This document shows, in pieces, positions 28,140 to 35,899 of a stretch of DNA of 64,000 bases. The stretch is from Gemmatimonadota bacterium (lineage in GTDB: Bacteria > Gemmatimonadota > Gemmatimonadetes > Longimicrobiales > Gaopeijiaceae), in contig JAUIEJ010000002.1 of the NCBI GenBank assembly GCA_030428885.1, positions 374,501 through 438,500 of the forward strand, read 5' to 3'. Position numbers and translations under genes: made by a program. The notes beneath the pieces were generated by a model that did not search any database, was not told where the DNA came from, and was given only the letters and a program-made list of their open reading frames with translations. The number at the start of each line of letters is the position of its first letter. Position 1 is the stretch's first letter.

Positions 28140-29252
28140 TCAGGCGCCCTGCCGGGCCTCCATGAGGGAGAGGAACCGGTCGAACAGATAGAGGCTGTCG
28201 TGGGGGCCGGGGGCGGCCTCCGGATGGTACTGGACGGCGAACACCGGTCGGGACGTGTGCTCGATCCCCTCCACCGTTCCGTCGTAGAGGTTGCGGTGGG
28301 TCACCCGCAGATCCGGCGCCCCGGGAACCGTGTCGTCGTCGGCCCCCTCCACGGCGAACCCGTGGTTCTGGGCCGTGATCTCCACCGTGCCCCGGTCCAG
28401 GTGCTTCACCGGGTGGTTTCCGCCGTGGTGCCCGAAGGGAAGCTTGTAGGTGCGTCCCCCGAACGCCCGGGCGATGAGCTGGGCCCCCAGGCAGATGCCG
28501 AACACCGGCACCCCTGCCTCGGAAAGCCGGAGGATGGCCTCCCGGGCGTGCTCCACCGCGGCGGGGTCGCCGGGCCCGTTGGAGACGAACAACCCGTCGG
28601 GCGCCTCGGCCACGATGTCGTCGGCCGAGGTGGCCCCGGGGAGGATCGTCACCCGGCATCCCCGCTCGGCCAGAAGCCGCGGAGAGTGGGCCTTCACGCC
28701 GAAGTCGTAGGCCAGGACGTGGAACCGCTCCTCGCCCACCGCCGGCACGACGTAGCGTTCCTCGGTGGTGACGCCGCAGGCGAGATCCAGTCCCTCCATG
28801 AGGGGGTGGGCCCGGATCTTCTCGAGGACCGCGGCCGGGTCCGTGTCGGCGGGCGCGATGGCGCCACGCATGGCGCCCTCGGCCCGGATGTGGCGCGTGA
28901 GGGCCCGGGTGTCGATGTCGGCGATGCCGGTGATGCCGTGCTCCACCAGGTACTCGTGAAGCGACGCCTGGGATCGCCAGCTCGACGGGCGCCGGGAGGC
29001 CTCCCGGACGATGAAGCCCGCCACCTGGGGACCCGACGATTCCCGATCCTCGTCGTTGACCCCGTAGTTGCCCTGGAGGGGGTAGGTCATGGTGACGAGC
29101 TGCCCGGAATACGAGGGATCGGTGAGGATCTCCTGGTAGCCCGTCATGGAGGTGTTGAACACCACCTCGCCCAGGGTCGTCTCGGTGGCGCCGAGGCCCG
29201 TGCCGTCGAAGCGGCGGCCGTCCTCCAGAAGGAGGTATGCTGGTGCGGTCAT
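28140..29252 (-). CDS. carA: Carbamoyl-phosphate synthase small (glutaminase) subunit
   Basis: 370 residues. The N-terminal CarA domain (1-150) has FNTSMTGYQEILTDPSY and is followed by a class I glutamine amidotransferase domain with the nucleophile C254 (FGICLG) and the partners H343/E345 (QYHPE). FGHHGGNHPV is kept. An unusual point is A257 where CLGHQ has His in most CarA and GATase proteins. The subunit hydrolyses glutamine to supply ammonia to CarB for pyrimidine and arginine synthesis. carB is not adjacent within this window. Confidence 0.93.
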   Translation of the reverse strand: MTAPAYLLLEDGRRFDGTGLGATETTLGEVVFNTSMTGYQEILTDPSYSGQLVTMTYPLQGNYGVNDEDRESSGPQVAGFIVREASRRPSSWRSQASLHEYLVEHGITGIADIDTRALTRHIRAEGAMRGAIAPADTDPAAVLEKIRAHPLMEGLDLACGVTTEERYVVPAVGEERFHVLAYDFGVKAHSPRLLAERGCRVTILPGATSADDIVAEAPDGLFVSNGPGDPAAVEHAREAILRLSEAGVPVFGICLGAQLIARAFGGRTYKLPFGHHGGNHPVKHLDRGTVEITAQNHGFAVEGADDDTVPGAPDLRVTHRNLYDGTVEGIEHTSRPVFAVQYHPEAAPGPHDSLYLFDRFLSLMEARQGA

Positions 29253-29330
29253 GCCTCAACCTAGAGGGGGCGGCCCTCGGGTCAAGCGGCTACCTTTCCC
29301 CGGTCCCCTTCCACCCCGCCCCACCCCGCC

Positions 29331-29897
29331 ATGCCCCTCGAAACCGTCCACGTCCACGCCGACGAATCCTGCCTCGGCAACCAGTTCCAGGATCGGGCCA
29401 CTCCCGGCGGCGCCGGCGGGCTCGTGGAGGTCTGGCGCTCGAATCGGTGGATCCGGCGCGACTACTGGGTGGCCGAGGCCGACACCACCAACAACCGCAT
29501 GGCTCTCCGGAGCGCCCTGGAGCTCCTGGCCGTGCTGAAACGGCCCTGTCGGGTACGGTTCGTGTCCGACAGCCAGTACCTGGTGAAAGGCGCCCGGGAG
29601 TGGATGCCGGGGTGGAAGTCCCGGGGGTGGAAGCGCAAGGCCGGCCCCATCGAGAACCTCGACCTCTGGAAGCGCCTCGACGGCGCCATGACGCCCCACG
29701 AGATGGTGTGGGAGTGGGTGCGAGGGCACGCGGGACACCCGCGCAACGAGTACGCCAACGAGCTGGCGACCCGGGCGGCCCGGGTCCAGACCGATTCGGG
29801 GGGGTTGGTGGCGTCGGGCTTCACCGACTGGCTCGAGGCGGAACGGGAGCGGGGGCGCTACCTGGACTTCCACGAATTCCTGCCTCCGCCGAGCTGA
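29331..29897 (+). CDS. Ribonuclease HI-like protein with altered catalytic site
   Basis: 188 residues aligning along the full length with bacterial RNase HI: DESCLGN (D11), NNRMALRSALE, VSDSQY (D80), WKSRGWKRK, RGHAGHP (H133) and NEYANELAT. Of the four catalytic acids in Escherichia coli RNase HI (D10, E48, D70, D134), the first and third are present, but the E48 position is Ala (A58) and the D134 position is Asn (N143). The usual Gly after the first Asp is Glu. Glu48 substitution is known to abolish activity in the E. coli enzyme, so this protein may be inactive or work differently. There is also an N-terminal insertion (QFQDRAT) and a C-terminal extension of about 35 residues. It diverges from carA, 78 bp apart. 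Confidence 0.8.
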   Translation: MPLETVHVHADESCLGNQFQDRATPGGAGGLVEVWRSNRWIRRDYWVAEADTTNNRMALRSALELLAVLKRPCRVRFVSDSQYLVKGAREWMPGWKSRGWKRKAGPIENLDLWKRLDGAMTPHEMVWEWVRGHAGHPRNEYANELATRAARVQTDSGGLVASGFTDWLEAERERGRYLDFHEFLPPPS

Positions 29898-29911
29898 CCC
29901 CCGAACGACGA

Positions 29912-29949
29912 GAAGCCCCCGGTGACAGCACGCCGTCACCGGGGGCTTC
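29912..29949 (+). terminator. 15-bp hairpin after the RNase H-like gene
   Basis: A perfect 15-bp stem (29912-29926 with 29935-29949) encloses an 8-nt loop, 14 bp after the stop codon. It is followed by CATTGTTG, a weak T-rich run, so it probably ends transcription on the plus strand. It could also function on the minus strand. Confidence 0.6.
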
Positions 29950-30491
29950 CATTGTTGCTGGCGAAATCGTCCGGCTCGCTTGAAACCGTCCGCGTGCGGA
30001 CGGCGAACCCGATTTCTTCTCCTTGCGACGACGCGCGGCCGCCTCGCGAGGTGCCCCCAGCGCTCGGGGAGCGTCCGGCGGGGTCCAGCGACCTCCCCTC
30101 CGGGCGAAGAGGCGTTCAAGGTTCCTCTTCGCTGGATCGCCTCGACACCGTCGTGTCCTCGCGATCCCTGCATTCCCTGTCGTCCGGTCGGATGGCCAAC
30201 GCCACCGTTTGAACGAGCCGCATCGTGAATGCACCACCATGATGGCGTCCCCGAGGTCCGGGTGCAAGGCACCGAATCGGGGCTTCGGAGGGCCTTCGGC
30301 TGATCCCGAGTAGCCCTACGGATCGGGGGGTTCGGGCCGTCGCTCCGAATGGTACACAGTGGACTCGGGGAGGAAACGCATGAATCCTCCAGCCGCCGTG
30401 GCGACCCCTCGCCGCTCGCACCGAAAAGAACGAGAAAAGTCCGCTCCGGTCCGGTCCCGTTCCGCCGGCGGACAATGTTGCCTGGACAACG
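29950..30491. other. Intergenic stretch without a convincing gene
   Basis: About 540 bp between the terminator and lipB. Possible frames on both strands are Arg/Ser/Pro-rich, lack ribosome sites and show no family motif. A second hairpin (CCGTCCGC-GT-GCGGACGG, 29986-30003) lies just after the first and is followed by a pyrimidine-rich run. A small repeat GGTGC-AAG-GCACC is near 30260. Bases 30421-30440 are unusually A-rich. No tRNA, tmRNA, SRP, RNase P or known riboswitch core was recognised. Confidence 0.5.
29986..30003 (+). terminator. Second hairpin, possible tandem terminator
   Basis: CCGTCCGC and GCGGACGG form a perfect palindrome with a 2-bp centre, about 37 bp after the first hairpin. 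ATTTCTTCTCC follows 11 bp downstream. It may be a backup terminator or a protein-binding palindrome. Confidence 0.35.
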
Positions 30492-31139
30492 TCACCCGGT
30501 TTCGGACGGGATCCGGACGCGCCCGAACACGTCGGTGAAGGCGTCGACCACCGCCCCTTCCACGACGTGCATGGAGGGCGCGGTCCCGAGCTCCCGGGCG
30601 AGGGAGGTCACGGGCCGATGGGCGATTCCGCAGGGCACGATGGCGCCGAAACGGGAGAGATCGGGATCGACGTTGAGGGCGAACCCGTGGGAGGTGATCC
30701 ACCCCGACGACACCCGGACCCCGATGGCGGCCAGCTTTCCCCCGGGCACCCAGACGCCGGTGAGGCCCTCTTCCCGGACGGCCTCCACGCCGAAGGTCGC
30801 CAGAGCCCGGATCACCACCTCCTCGAGATCCCGGAGATAGCGGTGCAGATCCCGGCGCTCGGCCTCCAGGGCCAGCACCGGGTACCCCACCAACTGACCC
30901 GGACCGTGGTAGGTGACGTCGCCCCCCCGCCCCGCTTCCGCCACGTCGTAGCCCAGCTCCCTGAGTCGGGACTCGTCGTGGAGGAGGTGTTCGTCGTGGG
31001 TCCCCGTTCCCAGGGTCACCACGTGGTCGTGTTCCACCAGGAAGAGGGCGTCGGGGACCTGCCCGCCCCGACGGGCCACCACACGGTCGGCCTGGAGGGC
31101 GAGCCCGGACCGGTAGTCGAGCCGACCGGTCCGGACCAC
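30492..31139 (-). CDS. lipB: Octanoyl-[acyl carrier protein] transferase
   Basis: About 215 residues. Family motifs are RGGDVTYHGPGQL (71-83), the catalytic Lys in GGKLAAIGVR (K135), HGFALNV, and the catalytic Cys in IVPCGI (C170). It transfers octanoyl groups to lipoyl domains, here presumably to the E2 encoded just upstream. The start is uncertain: the GTG at 31139 follows GGAG too closely, and the reading frame continues back to the E2 stop at 31163. It ends the dehydrogenase operon; lipA is not in the window. Confidence 0.88.
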   Translation of the reverse strand: MVRTGRLDYRSGLALQADRVVARRGGQVPDALFLVEHDHVVTLGTGTHDEHLLHDESRLRELGYDVAEAGRGGDVTYHGPGQLVGYPVLALEAERRDLHRYLRDLEEVVIRALATFGVEAVREEGLTGVWVPGGKLAAIGVRVSSGWITSHGFALNVDPDLSRFGAIVPCGIAHRPVTSLARELGTAPSMHVVEGAVVDAFTDVFGRVRIPSETG

Positions 31140-31162
31140 CTCCAGCGGGGGGAGTGGGCCGA

Positions 31163-32542
31163 TCAGGCGTCCTCGGGGAAGTGCTCCAGGACGTCCTTCA
31201 GGCGCGCCAGGAACCGGGCCGAGTCGGCGCCGTCCACCAGTCGGTGGTCGTACCCGATGCTGAAGAGGGACCGCTTGCGAACGGCGATGGTGTCGCTCCC
31301 CGTGGCCTCGTCTTCCAGCACCACCACCCGCTTCTCGATGGCGCCGGTGCCCAGGATCGCCGACGTGCCCTTGGGAATCACGGGCATCCCCACCATGGTG
31401 CCCAGGACCCCGGGATTGGTGATGGAGAAGGTGGCGCCCTGGATCTCCGAGGGCTGGAGTTTGCGGTTCCGGGCCCGGTCGGCGAGGTCGATGATCTTGC
31501 GACCGATGCCCACCAGGGAGAGATCGTCGGCGTCGTGGATCACGGGAACGATGAGACCCGGGTTCAGGTCCACCGCCATCCCCAGGTTGATGTTGCCCCG
31601 GTAGATGATGTTGTTGCCCGAGACCGTGGCGTTGACCATGGGGAACTCCCGGAGAATCCGGGAGCACGCCCAGGCCACGAAGGCCGTGTAGCTCACCCGG
31701 GCCCCCTGCTCCTTCCACCGGGCCTTGTTGGCGGCGCGAATCCGGTCGATGGCCGTGAAATCGATCTCGATCACCGAGTGGACGTGAGGCGCCACCCGCT
31801 TGGCCAGGACCATGTGCTCGGCGGTGAGCCGCCGGATCTTGTCCATGGGCTCGACCCGGTCGGCCTCCCGGACCGGAAACTCGGGATGCTGGACCTGACC
31901 GTAGAAGGCCTTCCACAGCTCCGAGGGCTCCATGGAGGGCGCCGGGGGCGCCGACGCCGCCGCCGGGGCAGCTTTGGGGGCCGGTGCAGCCGCGGGGGCG
32001 GGAGTCCGGGCGGGCCCGCCGGACTCGATGAAGTCCAGGATGTCCTGCTTGGTCACCCGGCCCGCGTGGCCCGTCCCCGAAACCTGGGCGATGTCGACCC
32101 CGTGCTCCTCGGCGATCCGACGCACCACGGGCGTGGACCGGGTACGGAGCCGGTCCTCGGCCGAGTCGGGCTCCACCGGCGCGTCGTCGGAGGAGGCCGC
32201 AGGAGCCGCCGCCGGCGCCTCGGCGGGCGCGGCGGCTTCGGCCGGCGCCGGAGCGGGCGCGGACTCGGCCCCGCCCCCGGCGGAGGCGTCGGGCGCCCCG
32301 CCCTCGGGGTCGATGAAGGCCACGATGGTGCCCACCTCGACGGTCTCCCCCTCCTGGACCTGGATGGCCACGAGGGTGCCGGAGGCCGGAGCGGGAATCT
32401 CGGCGTCCACCTTGTCGGTGGAGATCTCGAGAATCGGCTCGTCGCGCTCCACGGCATCACCGAGGGACTTCAGCCACTTCGAAACGGTGCCTTCGGCGAT
32501 GGATTCGCCCATCTGGGGCATGGGGACTTCGATGCGAGCCAC
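31163..32542 (-). CDS. Dihydrolipoamide acyltransferase (E2) of a 2-oxo-acid dehydrogenase
   Basis: 459 residues from a GTG at 32542, which has GGAG ahead and begins the classical MARIEVPMPQMGES. One lipoyl domain (1-75) carries K44 in TDKVDAEI. Ala/Pro-rich linkers flank a peripheral subunit-binding domain (TPVVRRIAEEHGVDIAQVSG), and the C-terminal catalytic domain ends with the DHRLVDGADSARFL signature near residue 430. It accepts the acyl group from E1 and passes it to CoA. A GTG at 32566 is an alternative start. Whether the complex uses pyruvate or branched-chain 2-oxo acids cannot be read from sequence. Confidence 0.93.
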   Translation of the reverse strand: MARIEVPMPQMGESIAEGTVSKWLKSLGDAVERDEPILEISTDKVDAEIPAPASGTLVAIQVQEGETVEVGTIVAFIDPEGGAPDASAGGGAESAPAPAPAEAAAPAEAPAAAPAASSDDAPVEPDSAEDRLRTRSTPVVRRIAEEHGVDIAQVSGTGHAGRVTKQDILDFIESGGPARTPAPAAAPAPKAAPAAASAPPAPSMEPSELWKAFYGQVQHPEFPVREADRVEPMDKIRRLTAEHMVLAKRVAPHVHSVIEIDFTAIDRIRAANKARWKEQGARVSYTAFVAWACSRILREFPMVNATVSGNNIIYRGNINLGMAVDLNPGLIVPVIHDADDLSLVGIGRKIIDLADRARNRKLQPSEIQGATFSITNPGVLGTMVGMPVIPKGTSAILGTGAIEKRVVVLEDEATGSDTIAVRKRSLFSIGYDHRLVDGADSARFLARLKDVLEHFPEDA

Positions 32543-32647
32543 GCTCGTCGCTCCAGCGTTGTGCACGGGTGAGGGTCGGGCCGACCGTGTGTCACGGCCG
32601 AACGTCTGAGTTTACCGGAACCGCCTCGATAGGCAAGGCGTTCTCGC

Positions 32648-33670
32648 TCAGTATCGGGCGAGGTACCGGGCGGCCTCCACGATGTCGTCCACCGAAGGGA
32701 GGAAGTGGTCTTCCAGTGGCCCGGCGTAGGGCACCGGAGCGTCCAACGCCGTGACCCGCAGGATCGGGGCGTCGAGCCACTCGAACGCCAGTTCGTTGAC
32801 CCGCATGGCCACCTCGCCGGCGATGCCCCCGGTGCGGGTGTCCTCGTGGACCACCAGGATCCGGCCGGTGCGCCGGACGCTTGCGGCGATGGCCTCGTCG
32901 TCCATGGGGAGGAGGGTGCGGAGGTCCACCACGTCGAGGGAGATGCCGTCGTCGTCGGCGAGGCGCTGGGCCGCCTCCAGGGTCCGATGGACCATGGCGC
33001 CGTAGGTCACCACCGTGACGTCGGTGCCCTCCCGGGCGGTGCGTGCCACGCCGAGCGGGACCACGTAGTCCTCGTCGGGAAGCACTTCCCGGAGTCCCGG
33101 GGCCCGGTACAGTCCCTTGTGCTCCTCGAAGATCACCGGCCCGTCGTCCCGGATCGCGGCCTTCAGGAGCCCCTTGGCGTCCCGGGGCGTGCTGGGGTAG
33201 ACGATCTTCAGCCCCGGCGTGTGGAAGAAGGCCATCTCCACGTTCTGGGAGTGGAACGGGCCGCCCCGATTGCCCCCGCCCACGGGCCCCCGCACCACCA
33301 GGGGCAACGGCCCCGCGCCCCGGTAGGCACTGGTGGCGATGTAGTTGGTCAGGACGTCGTAGGCGGGCGAGACGAAGTCCATGAACTGCATCTCCACCAC
33401 GGGGCGAAGGCCCATGTGGGCCGCCCCGGCGGCGGCCCCGGTGAACCCGCCTTCCGAGATGGGCGTGTCGATGACCCGGCGGTCCCCGAAGCGATCCAGG
33501 AAACCCCGAGTGACCTTGAAGGCGCCTCCGTACGCGCCGATGTCCTCGCCCAGGAGCACCACGTCGGGGTCGCGCTCCATTTCCTCGTAGAGGGCCTCGG
33601 CCACGGCCTCCAGAAGGGTCACGGGTTCTCCCCGGGCGGTGCGGGACACGTGCTCGGGTCTCTCGCTCAC
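32648..33670 (-). CDS. 2-oxo-acid dehydrogenase E1 component, beta subunit
   Basis: 340 residues with the usual E1beta blocks: VVLLGEDIGAYGGAFKVTRG, DTPISEGGFTGAAAGAAHMG, VVEMQFMDF with its conserved Glu, GGPFHSQNVE, and a C-terminal transketolase-like domain (DLRTLLPMDDEAI, VVHEDTRTGG). All key residues expected of E1beta look intact. The start is a GTG overlapping the E1alpha-like stop (GTGA), with GGAG eight bases earlier. An in-frame upstream extension lies in the neighbouring gene. E1beta normally forms its active site together with E1alpha, which is degenerate here. Confidence 0.93.
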   Translation of the reverse strand: MSERPEHVSRTARGEPVTLLEAVAEALYEEMERDPDVVLLGEDIGAYGGAFKVTRGFLDRFGDRRVIDTPISEGGFTGAAAGAAHMGLRPVVEMQFMDFVSPAYDVLTNYIATSAYRGAGPLPLVVRGPVGGGNRGGPFHSQNVEMAFFHTPGLKIVYPSTPRDAKGLLKAAIRDDGPVIFEEHKGLYRAPGLREVLPDEDYVVPLGVARTAREGTDVTVVTYGAMVHRTLEAAQRLADDDGISLDVVDLRTLLPMDDEAIAASVRRTGRILVVHEDTRTGGIAGEVAMRVNELAFEWLDAPILRVTALDAPVPYAGPLEDHFLPSVDDIVEAARYLARY

Positions 33671-34587
33671 GACGACTTCTCCAGCGGTTCGGGGGGACTC
33701 CAGGGCGGCGGCAGGAGCGTGTCCGGCGACCAAGGCGACCGGCGGGCGGCATCCGCGCCGGCGGGGGCGGCGCGCCGGGCCTCGTCGGCGGCGGCCCGGG
33801 CCTCGTCGGCGGCGATGCGCCGGAGCTCCGTGACCCGCTGGGCCAGTCCCGGCTCCAGGCGGGCCAGGCGGTCCACCGGATCGTGCTCAACGCCCGGCAC
33901 CACCTCCACCAGTTGGGTGCCGTCGCCGCCCCGGGCCCGCTCCACCGCTTCGGTCACGGCCCGGAGCACCATGCGGGGGTCGTCGCCCTCCACGGTCACG
34001 GCCCGGACGCCGTACGCCGGGGCGCGCACCGAGAGGCGGGGCACGGCGGCGGTGAGGGCGTGACGCCGGCCCCCGTCCATGACCACCACCAGGGGCACGC
34101 GTTGGACCCCGGCGAGGTTCAGGCCCTCGTGCCAGTACCCCGACGCCGCGTCGTCCACATCGTCCACGAGAAGGGCGACCCGGGGCTCGTTGCGGAGGCG
34201 GAAGGCGAGGGCCACGCCGGCCATGACTTCCATCATGGTCCCGGGGGGATCCACGGCGGGCAGGAGGCCGCCCCCGGGTACGGAGGGCACCCCGCCGGGG
34301 CTGCGTCCCTGGGCGGCGGCCTCCCGGGTGCCGGCGGCCTCGTGGGCCAGCGCCGCAGCCGAGACCCCCAGGGAGAGGGCGGCGGCGGGGGAGGCCCGCC
34401 GGAGGCAGAGCACATCGTCGAACTCCGTGCCGCGCCGGGCGGCCAGCGCCGCCTGGACCCCCGGCGTCACCGGGAGGGGGCCTCGCAGCGGCTCGGGCAG
34501 GCCTTCGGGGCGGAGCGTCGCCAGTTCGGCCTCCAGGGCCTGGGCCCGGAGCAGCGCCTCCACCAGCGCCTCGGTGGTGACCTCCAT
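33667..34587 (-). CDS. E1alpha-like subunit with degenerate thiamine-diphosphate site
   Basis: 306 residues from the ATG at 34587, which has GGGGAGGGGG upstream. The body aligns with E1alpha of 2-oxo-acid dehydrogenases: VALAFRLRNEPRVALL, then YWHEGLNLAGVQRVPLVVVM where E1alpha has FxEAxNxAxxWxLPVxFV. The GDG of the ThDP/Mg motif is D143-V144-D145 in this alignment, so the Mg-binding Asp is Val. The Asn and Tyr ligands of the ENNxY segment are G173 and R175. The C-terminal YRYHGHS region is reduced to PGVEHDP. The N-terminal half is short and Ala-rich, and a proline-rich tail ends the protein. It sits directly before an intact E1beta (4-bp overlap) and E2. It may be a structural or regulatory partner; a working E1alpha would have to be encoded elsewhere. 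Confidence 0.75.
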   Translation of the reverse strand: MEVTTEALVEALLRAQALEAELATLRPEGLPEPLRGPLPVTPGVQAALAARRGTEFDDVLCLRRASPAAALSLGVSAAALAHEAAGTREAAAQGRSPGGVPSVPGGGLLPAVDPPGTMMEVMAGVALAFRLRNEPRVALLVDDVDDAASGYWHEGLNLAGVQRVPLVVVMDGGRRHALTAAVPRLSVRAPAYGVRAVTVEGDDPRMVLRAVTEAVERARGGDGTQLVEVVPGVEHDPVDRLARLEPGLAQRVTELRRIAADEARAAADEARRAAPAGADAARRSPWSPDTLLPPPWSPPEPLEKSS

Positions 34588-34609
34588 CAGCGTCCCCCTC
34601 CCCAACGCA

Positions 34610-34647
34610 CGACGACGCGGGCCCCTCGTGGGAGACCCGCGTCGTCG
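34610..34647 (-). terminator. Hairpin between secG and the E1alpha-like gene
   Basis: A perfect 12-bp stem (CGACGACGCGGG, 34610-34621, with CCCGCGTCGTCG, 34636-34647) with a 14-nt loop. No T run follows on the minus strand (GTGCGTTGGGG), so it may attenuate rather than end transcription. Confidence 0.4.
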
Positions 34648-34671
34648 ACGACCTGCGTCATGGAGTCCTGC

Positions 34672-35070
34672 TCAGTTCCCGCCGGACTCGCCGCCGGCGT
34701 TGCCGCCGGACTCGCCGCCCGCGTCGCCCCCGGCGCCGCCGGGGGCCGGGGCCGGCGCGCCGTCGTCCAGTCCCGGAAGCACCGGCGCCGGGGCCGAGGC
34801 CGGGGCGTCGGGCCGCAGGATCGACGTGGGCGCCGCCGACCGGGACGACATGATGGAGAGCACCAGGGACAGGACCATGAAGATCGTGCCCGACGTCCAC
34901 GTGGCCCGGGTCAGGACCGTGGTGGCCTGACGCCCACCGAGGATCCCGTCGGTGGCCGCGGCGCCTCCGCCCATGGCCGCCAGTCCCCCGCCCTTCCCGG
35001 ACTGGAGGAGGATGACGACGCACAGGAAGACCGCGTCGAGGATCAGGACGGTGAGAAGAAATCCGTACAT
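34672..35070 (-). CDS. secG: SecG subunit of the Sec translocon
   Basis: 132 residues. Two hydrophobic helices (about 4-22 and 57-76) flank the conserved cytoplasmic loop LLQSGKGGGLAAMGGG, as in SecG. The C-terminal tail of about 50 residues is Pro/Gly-rich and ends in a duplicated AGGESGGN unit. The ATG at 35070 fits the first helix. secG following tpiA is a common bacterial order. Confidence 0.9.
   Translation of the reverse strand: MYGFLLTVLILDAVFLCVVILLQSGKGGGLAAMGGGAAATDGILGGRQATTVLTRATWTSGTIFMVLSLVLSIMSSRSAAPTSILRPDAPASAPAPVLPGLDDGAPAPAPGGAGGDAGGESGGNAGGESGGN
34675..34722. repeat. 24-bp tandem repeat in the secG tail
   Basis: Two nearly identical 24-bp units (34675-34698 and 34699-34722) code the repeated Gly/Glu/Ser/Asn tail of SecG. 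Repeat number may vary between strains. Confidence 0.7.
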
Positions 35071-35155
35071 AGCGCCCACGGGGGGTGGGGTGGAACGTGG
35101 CAAAGCTCAATAACGTCGCGTCCATCGCCCGGCCCGTCAACGACCGGGCGGCGCG

Positions 35156-35899
35156 TCAGGCGGCGGCGATGATCCCGGCGAAGTCCTCCGCCTTCAGCGA
35201 GGCTCCTCCCACCAGCACCCCGTCGACCCCGAGGGCGTCCATGAGGTCCGCGGCGTTGCCCGGCTTCACGCTGCCCCCGTACAGAATCGGCACGGCGTCG
35301 CTGTCGCCCCCGTGCACCTCCCGGAGGCGGGCCCGGAGCAGCCCGTGGGCCTCGGCGGCATCGTCGGGGGTGGCGGTCTCTCCGGTGCCGATGGCCCACA
35401 CGGGCTCGTAGGCCACCATGTACCGTGCCCCCGCCGGGAGGGAGGCGAGAGCCGCCCGGATCTGTCGATCCAGGACCGCCTCGAGCTGTCCGGCCTTCCG
35501 CTGGTCCAGGGTCTCGCCGACGCAGATCACCGGCTCGAGGCCGTGCTGGAGCACCCGCGCCACCTTGGCGGCCACGTCGGCGTCGGTTTCGCCGAAGACG
35601 TGGCGCCGCTCCGAGTGCCCCACCAGGACCAGCCCGGCACCGGCCTCGGCCGCCATGGCCACCGATGTCTCTCCCGTGTACGCCCCCGACTCGGCGGCAT
35701 GGACGTTCTGGACGCCGAGCTCGATGCGGGCGTCCCGCCCCGGGGCCCCCACGGCGGCCGGCAGGCAGATGGCCGGCGGGAAGATGGCGACCCGGGGCCC
35801 GTCGGGCACCGAGCCCAGAGCCTCGAAGAAGCTCCGGGTCGCATCGGGACCGTGATTCATCTTCCAGTTTCCAGCCACCACTCGCCGCGGCGTGCTCAC
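35156..35899 (-). CDS. tpiA: Triosephosphate isomerase
   Basis: 247 residues, the normal length. Active-site residues are visible: N and K in GNWKMN (near 11-13), H in GHSERR, E in AYEPVWAIGTG, and the phosphate loop YGGSVKPGN. It interconverts dihydroxyacetone phosphate and glyceraldehyde 3-phosphate. The GTG start overlaps the pgk stop (GTGA), with GGAG ahead, so the two are coupled. Longer in-frame sequence lies inside pgk. Confidence 0.96.
   Translation of the reverse strand: MSTPRRVVAGNWKMNHGPDATRSFFEALGSVPDGPRVAIFPPAICLPAAVGAPGRDARIELGVQNVHAAESGAYTGETSVAMAAEAGAGLVLVGHSERRHVFGETDADVAAKVARVLQHGLEPVICVGETLDQRKAGQLEAVLDRQIRAALASLPAGARYMVAYEPVWAIGTGETATPDDAAEAHGLLRARLREVHGGDSDAVPILYGGSVKPGNAADLMDALGVDGVLVGGASLKAEDFAGIIAAA

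Noticed and set aside
30116-30475. A 119-codon frame on the minus strand in the intergenic stretch
   Set aside because: No ribosome site, no motif and a composition like non-coding GC-rich DNA.
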